Of a DNA stretch of 11,493 nucleotides, positions 7,512 through 11,493 are shown in pieces. The stretch is taken from NCBI GenBank assembly GCA_028694565.1, contig JAQVKR010000040.1, forward strand, positions 1 through 11,493, written 5' to 3'. Each line of letters starts with the position of its first letter. Position 1 is the first letter of the stretch. The stretch comes from Gammaproteobacteria bacterium. GTDB lineage: Bacteria; Pseudomonadota; Gammaproteobacteria; DSM-26407. The notes under the pieces are model-generated. The model searched no databases, was not told the origin of the DNA, and saw only the letters and a list, made by a program, of their open reading frames with translations. Position numbers and translations under genes: made by a program.

Positions 7512-8939
7512 TCAGCGGCTGCGCACCCGGTAGGTCAGCACCGCCTCGCCGCGGGCCGGCACCGGCAGCGACCACTCCGCCGTGTGGGCCGCGGTTTTTG
7601 CGTGCGGGTGCGATTCCTCCACCAGGGTCCAGTCGCCCGGCACCGGTTCGCGCACCTTCACCGTCACCGCCTCCCGCTTGGCGTTGCGCAGGGTGAGGCG
7701 GAAGGCGGTTTCGAACACCTGCTCCTCCTTGCTGCGCCCGGGCAGGCGGCGGTAGTCGGTCTGCACCCGCTCGGCGGTGACGTCGAAGGCGAGGCCGAGG
7801 TGCAGCCGCACGGTTTCGTCGCGGGGCGTGTGGTCGATGCGATCCTCGCCCACGAACTGGGGCTGGCCGCGGCTGTCCTGCTTGTAGATGCGGATGACGC
7901 CGCGCGGCAGGGGCAGGCCGAGCCCCGCCGCCTCGCGGTTGTCGAACTCCAGGTAGACCGCCGGTTTCAGCTGCTCGCCGATCCGTCCGTAGCTGCCGCG
8001 GTAGTAGTGGGGCTGGCCCTCGAGGAGGTACTCCTTGCGTGCCGGGATCCGCTCCGCGCCCAGCAGGGCCACCTGCTTGGTCTGGTTGTCGGCCAGGGTG
8101 GTGGGGCGTTCGAGGGTGTAGAGGTGATACTCGAACAGCGACTCCTCGGCCATCTCCGGGGCCGGGGCGGCCGCCATGGCCAGCGTCCGCCGCGGCTGCG
8201 GGCCGCGCTCCGGCGCCACCCGGTGCACGTCGCCCGCCACCAGCTGCAGGCGGGCGTCGCGGTAGCCGGCGCCGCTGGTGTTGGTGAGGGTCACCCAGCC
8301 GTTCAGGTCCAGGGCGTCGTCGGCCCCGTTGAGCTCGGCCACGTAGTCGGCCTGCCAGGAGAGTCCGCCGGTGAGGTAGGCGAGCTCCAGGCGCCGCGCA
8401 CCGGCGGCGCCGGACTCCAGGTCCAGCACCAGGGTGGGGCGCTCGCGCAGGTTCCCGGGCACGTCCGGGAACGCCAGCCGGCCGGGCACGCCGGTCTCGA
8501 TGCGATCCCCGAACCGCAGCACCACCCCGTCCGCCACGCTCAGCACCTCCGCCGGCTCCCGGGTCTCCGCCCCGGTGGTGGGATGGGTGCGCACCACCTC
8601 CACCCGCCGTCCCACGTACTTCTCCAGCAGCGTCGCGGGGGTCAGCAGGTCGAAGTCGAAGTTCTGCTCCAGCACCCGGAAGCCCTCCGGGTGGTCCAGG
8701 TCGCGCAGCAGCGCCGTCTCCGGCTGCAGCCGCGCGCTCACCTCGCGCCAGGCCAGCCGGCCGGCGCCGGCGGGCAGCGTCACCTCGCGGCGGTCGCGCA
8801 CCAGGGCCAGGTCGTTGTTGTAGATGGTCACCGCCACCGCGCGCTGGTCGTCCAGCGTGCTGGTGGGCTCCGCGGACACGGCGGCGCCGGCGGCCAACAG
8901 CAGCAGCCCGCCCAGGGCGATCATGGGATTGCGGCGCAT
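7512..8939 (-). CDS. Exported DUF4139 domain-containing protein
   Basis: The 475-residue product has a clear signal peptide: MRRN, then a hydrophobic core, with probable cleavage after A23 (AVSA/EP). It is therefore expected in the periplasm or envelope. The mature part starts with a YNNDLALVRD strand. The middle and C-terminal part matches the DUF4139 family by recalled pattern: YLTGGLSWQADYVAEL, LNGWVTLTNTSGAGYRDARL, a LFEYHLYTLERPTTLADNQT stretch, and the beta-rich ending with ETAFRLTLRN and REPVPGDW. The biochemical role of DUF4139 is not established; mucoidy-inhibitor (MuiA)-like proteins share it. There are no cysteines suggesting a lipoprotein. The start ATG has AGGAG 6 bases upstream and a good promoter about 50 bases out. 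It heads the probable three-gene minus-strand operon. Confidence 0.87.
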   Translation of the reverse strand: MRRNPMIALGGLLLLAAGAAVSAEPTSTLDDQRAVAVTIYNNDLALVRDRREVTLPAGAGRLAWREVSARLQPETALLRDLDHPEGFRVLEQNFDFDLLTPATLLEKYVGRRVEVVRTHPTTGAETREPAEVLSVADGVVLRFGDRIETGVPGRLAFPDVPGNLRERPTLVLDLESGAAGARRLELAYLTGGLSWQADYVAELNGADDALDLNGWVTLTNTSGAGYRDARLQLVAGDVHRVAPERGPQPRRTLAMAAAPAPEMAEESLFEYHLYTLERPTTLADNQTKQVALLGAERIPARKEYLLEGQPHYYRGSYGRIGEQLKPAVYLEFDNREAAGLGLPLPRGVIRIYKQDSRGQPQFVGEDRIDHTPRDETVRLHLGLAFDVTAERVQTDYRRLPGRSKEEQVFETAFRLTLRNAKREAVTVKVREPVPGDWTLVEESHPHAKTAAHTAEWSLPVPARGEAVLTYRVRSR

Positions 8940-8945
8940 CCTTGT

Positions 8946-8950
8946 CTCCT
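8946..8950 (-). promoter_or_regulatory. Ribosome binding site for the DUF4139 gene
   Basis: AGGAG on the minus strand lies 6 bases before ATG 8939. It fixes the start that gives a complete signal peptide. Confidence 0.75.
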
Positions 8951-8986
8951 CGGCTCGCAGGGTGCCGGTCGGATTCCCAAAGCTGC

Positions 8987-9015
8987 ATGACAGCAGGAAG
9001 GCGTGGCCCTGACAA
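8987..9015 (-). promoter_or_regulatory. Sigma-70-type promoter for DUF4139–REC–MoCF operon
   Basis: On the minus strand TTGTCA (9010–9015, 5 of 6 to the -35 consensus) is followed after exactly 17 bases by TGTCAT (8987–8992, 4 of 6 to the -10). The transcript would start near 8980 and have a leader of about 40 bases carrying the AGGAG site. This is the best promoter match noticed in the window. The rest of the gap up to 9102 holds GC-rich inverted repeats after the AmpG-like gene but no convincing terminator with a T-tract. Confidence 0.55.
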
Positions 9016-9102
9016 GTCCCCGGGAGCCTCGCGGCCCGGAGTTGTGTGCTGCTTCACCGTTGCCGAACCATCCGGCTGCCCGGGGTCCGGGGCGGCGCGC
9101 CG

Positions 9103-10392
9103 TCACGATGCGGCCGGCCGCGGCGCGCGGCGCATCAGCCAGGCGAGCAGCAGCAGTCCGGGCAGCGCCGCGGCGGTGCTGAGCAGGAAGAACAGCACCC
9201 AGTCCAGGCGCTCGGCGAGCCAGCCGCCCGAGGAGGCCAGCACCGTGCGGCCGAAGGCCATGAAGGAGGAGAGCAGCGCGTACTGGGTGGCGGTGTAGAG
9301 CGGGTTGCAGAGCCCGGAGAGGTAGGCCACGAAGGCCGCCGTGCCCATGCCGCCGCTCAGGTTCTCCAGCCCGATGGTGAGGGTGAGCAGGCCCAGGTGG
9401 TGGCCGGCCTGCGCCTGCGCCACGAACATCAGGTTGGAGGCCATCTGCAGGACGCCGCAGGCCAGCAGGCTCTTCAGCACCCCCATCCGGCTCACCACCA
9501 CGCCGCCCAGGAAGCCTCCGGCGATGGTGGCGCCGAGGCCGAAAATCTTGCTGACGCTGGCGATCTCCGACTTGCTGAACCCCATCTCGATGTAGAAGGG
9601 GTTGGACATCACGCCGGCCACCGCGTCGCCGAACTTGTAGAGCAGGATGAAGAGCAGGATCAGCAGCCACTCGGGGCGGCGCATGAAATCGGCGAAGGGG
9701 TCCACCACCATCTCCCGCAGCCAGTGGCGGCGCCCGGGGACGCCGGCGGGCGCCGGTTCCGGCTCCGGGGCGCGCGGCTCGGGGCTCAGCAGCAGGGTGG
9801 CGATGCCCACGGCCACCAGCGCCGCCATGGCGGTGTAGGCGGCCTGCCAGCCGAACCAGTCGGCGAGATAGAGCGCGCCGGCCCCCGATGCGAGCATGCC
9901 CATCCGGTAGCCGAGCACGATGGTGGCCGCCCCGGCGCCGTAGCTGCGCTCCTCGAGGATGTCCACCCGGTAGGCGTCCACCACGATGTCCTGGCTGGCG
10001 GAGCAGAACGCCACCCCCATGGCCAGGGCGGCGGTGAGCCAGGGGTTGGCCGCCGGATCGGTGGCGCCCAGCCCCAGCACCGCGCCCATCAGGGCGAGCT
10101 GGGTGGCGATGCCCCAGCCGCGGCGCCGGCCCAGGCGGCCGAACAGCGGCAGCGGCAGGCGGTCCATGAGCGGCGCCCAGAGGAATTTCAGGGTGTAGGG
10201 CAGCCCCACCAGGGCGAACAGGCCGATGGCGGTCTTGTCCACGCCGCTCTCGGTGAGCCACACCGACAGGGTCTGGAAGCTCAGCGCCAGGGGCAGCCCG
10301 CTGGAGAAGCCCAGCAGCAGGATCGCCAGCATGCGCCGGTCACGGTAGACCGCGGCGGCCTCGAACCAGCGGTTGAGGGAGGAGGGGCCCAT
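9103..10392 (-). CDS. ampG: AmpG family muropeptide MFS permease
   Basis: AmpG brings GlcNAc-1,6-anhydro-MurNAc (peptides) from the periplasm into the cytosol for cell-wall recycling, and its substrates feed beta-lactamase induction where AmpR/AmpC exist. The 429-residue product has about 12 hydrophobic segments and the AmpG signatures: LLGFSSGLPLALS near the N-terminus, LVGLPYTLKFLWAPLMDR, FGR..GRRRGW, AFCSASQDIVVDAYRVD, GYRMGMLASG, and ENLSGGMGTAAFVAYLSGLC. E. coli AmpG is 491 residues; this one stops at about the E. coli equivalent of helix 12 and lacks the additional C-terminal pair. ATG 10392 gives an N-terminus matching the family, though its ribosome site is weak. No ampD, nagZ or ampR gene is nearby. 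Related MFS transporters of other substrates are possible. Confidence 0.88.
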   Translation of the reverse strand: MGPSSLNRWFEAAAVYRDRRMLAILLLGFSSGLPLALSFQTLSVWLTESGVDKTAIGLFALVGLPYTLKFLWAPLMDRLPLPLFGRLGRRRGWGIATQLALMGAVLGLGATDPAANPWLTAALAMGVAFCSASQDIVVDAYRVDILEERSYGAGAATIVLGYRMGMLASGAGALYLADWFGWQAAYTAMAALVAVGIATLLLSPEPRAPEPEPAPAGVPGRRHWLREMVVDPFADFMRRPEWLLILLFILLYKFGDAVAGVMSNPFYIEMGFSKSEIASVSKIFGLGATIAGGFLGGVVVSRMGVLKSLLACGVLQMASNLMFVAQAQAGHHLGLLTLTIGLENLSGGMGTAAFVAYLSGLCNPLYTATQYALLSSFMAFGRTVLASSGGWLAERLDWVLFFLLSTAAALPGLLLLAWLMRRAPRPAAS

Positions 10393-10610
10393 GGGGCAGG
10401 GATGGTAGCACGGCCCCGGGCCGGCGGAGGCGGGTGCCGCGGTCCGCGGCGTCCGCTTTCCGTCACCCGCTCTTGCGGGGGAGGAACTTGCCGCTGCAGG
10501 TGATCACGACGTGGCCCGGGACGGTTGCGCAAATCCGTCGATAAGCCGGCTCCGGTGTCGAGCGCCGCTGCCGGGGGCCGGGTTCAATGGAGACCCGGGA
10601 GGGGGCGTGA
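10393..10610. other. 218-base gap without a supportable gene
   Basis: This gap separates the AmpG-like gene from the glycosyltransferase; both are on the minus strand. It contains a short inverted repeat CCCGC/GCGGG (10467–10480 region) without a T-tract and no good promoter. One minus-strand frame stays open from inside the glycosyltransferase to a stop at 10463 and ends in a polar TCSGKFLPRKSG sequence. It has no convincing start, so it is not called a gene. Confidence 0.6.
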
Positions 10611-11493
10611 TCATCGGATCGGGGAGGAGGCGCCACCGAACAGGGACACCGCGAGGCGCAGGTTCTTGAGGCTCCAGGGACGCAGGCGGATGGCGTGGCC
10701 AAGACAGCGGAGGGCCTCGCGGGGCTGCCTGAGGTTCCGCGCGCTGATGGCCGCGGCACGCCAGCGTTTGGACAGGAGTTTGCGGCCTTCCAGGCTGGCC
10801 CGGACCTTGGCGGGGGCCTCGAGCCAGCATCGATGCGCGACCTCCGCCCAGCGGACGAGGTGGTCGGGATAGTGGGCGTGCAGGTGATGGACGCTGCCGC
10901 TCGATCGGGGCGAGCGCAGAAATACGGTCGGCCTGCCCTGCAGGTGCAGCCAGGCGCCGCATGCCGCCATGCGGCCGAACAGGACCGTGTCGTGACCCGT
11001 GGGAATCTCTTCGGGATAACCGCCCGCGGAGCGGAACGCGGTCAGGCGGAACAGCGTGCAGGAGCCGATGCCGGCGCCATTGCGGATCATCCACAGCCAG
11101 GGATTGGCGCCGATCTCCGCCAGGCTTCTCCGCGTTCTGCGGGACTCGCCCAGGTAGTGGAATTCCTGGTCGGTGCTGGCGGCCATGGCATCCGGCCTTG
11201 CCTCCAGGGCCGCGCAGGCGCGTTCAAGGAAATCATCGGGCCACCGGTCGTCGGAATCCAGAAAGGCCACCGCATCCATCCCCCGGCTCCCCCCGGCGAC
11301 ACCGAGGTTGCGTGCCGCGGAGGCGCCTCGATGGGCGCTGCGGACCAGGTGGGCGGGCGGCTCCGGATGGCGTCCGATCCATCCGGTGATCGCATGGGGG
11401 GTGTCATCGGTCGAGCCGTCATCGACAACGACCACCGCCGCCGGCTGGCGGGTCTGTGCCGCAACACTGTCCAGTGCGTCCGTGACCAGGCCG
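10611..11493 (-). CDS. Family 2 glycosyltransferase, missing N-terminal end
   Basis: The gene runs in from the right edge; 293 residues are visible, and the frame stays open to the edge. Upstream of the GTG at 11435 the reading frame continues as GLVTDALDSVAAQTRQPAAV, which is the typical GT-A fold lead-in, so only about 15–20 residues are missing. Motifs are VVVDDGSTDDT (D24–D25), a HRGASAARNLG stretch and the DxD metal/sugar-nucleotide site AFLDSDD (79–82). A later GYPEEIPTGHDTVLFGRMA stretch fits the acceptor-side GxxE..–ED-like region. No membrane segment is visible, so it is probably a cytosolic or peripheral transferase for surface glycan synthesis. Sugar and acceptor are unknown. The last 60 residues are basic and helical. 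It may be the near end of a surface polysaccharide cluster. Confidence 0.9.
   Translation of the reverse strand, partial: GLVTDALDSVAAQTRQPAAVVVVDDGSTDDTPHAITGWIGRHPEPPAHLVRSAHRGASAARNLGVAGGSRGMDAVAFLDSDDRWPDDFLERACAALEARPDAMAASTDQEFHYLGESRRTRRSLAEIGANPWLWMIRNGAGIGSCTLFRLTAFRSAGGYPEEIPTGHDTVLFGRMAACGAWLHLQGRPTVFLRSPRSSGSVHHLHAHYPDHLVRWAEVAHRCWLEAPAKVRASLEGRKLLSKRWRAAAISARNLRQPREALRCLGHAIRLRPWSLKNLRLAVSLFGGASSPIR

Noticed and set aside
7492..9057. 521-residue alternative minus-strand frame over the DUF4139 gene
   Set aside because: It is Arg/Pro/Gly-rich without a signal peptide or family motifs; the 7512–8939 frame has all of these.
9046..10503. 485-residue plus-strand open frame opposite the AmpG-like gene
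   Set aside because: It is antisense to a recognised transporter, with Gln/His/Gly-rich composition and no motif; a GC shadow.
10463..10610. Minus-strand open tail ending TCSGKFLPRKSG
   Set aside because: There is no credible start or ribosome site, and the frame is open mainly because it overlaps the glycosyltransferase gene.

Overview
The window is about 11.5 kb of uniformly GC-rich DNA with codons ending mostly in G or C. Gene content and gene order point to a gammaproteobacterium. The yicC–gmk–rpoZ–spoT–ridA–trmH order and the close match of these proteins to the E. coli versions support this. A GC-rich Chromatiales/Ectothiorhodospiraceae-type lineage is my guess, but the sequence alone does not settle it.

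Left half (1–5442, plus strand): this is a housekeeping block. It starts with the 3' end of yicC, followed by a gap holding TGATGCG repeats, then gmk (guanylate kinase), rpoZ (RNA polymerase omega) and spoT (bifunctional ppGpp synthetase/hydrolase), whose likely GTG start lies inside rpoZ. An intergenic gap with imperfect inverted repeats comes next, then ridA and trmH (tRNA Gm18 methyltransferase) 7 bases apart. The logic is GMP/GDP supply, the ppGpp alarmone, a polymerase subunit that helps RNAP sense ppGpp, and translation or metabolite housekeeping. recG, often seen after spoT in this group, is not there. After trmH comes a gap rich in palindromes and an unrecognised 158-residue protein that ends 28 bases from the convergent block.

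Right half (5471–11493, minus strand): a three-gene set reads right to left from a plausible sigma-70 promoter near 8987–9015. It encodes a secreted DUF4139 protein, a response-regulator-like protein with a C-terminal membrane anchor and a 51-residue tandem duplication, and a stand-alone CinA-type MoCF-domain protein. Upstream of it are an AmpG-family muropeptide permease and a 218-base gap with no supportable gene. The window ends in a family 2 glycosyltransferase that runs off the edge.

No tRNA, rRNA, CRISPR array, insertion sequence or phage gene was seen. The most unusual item is the REC–repeat–tail-anchor protein at 6262–7470. No complete new defence or mobile system is visible.
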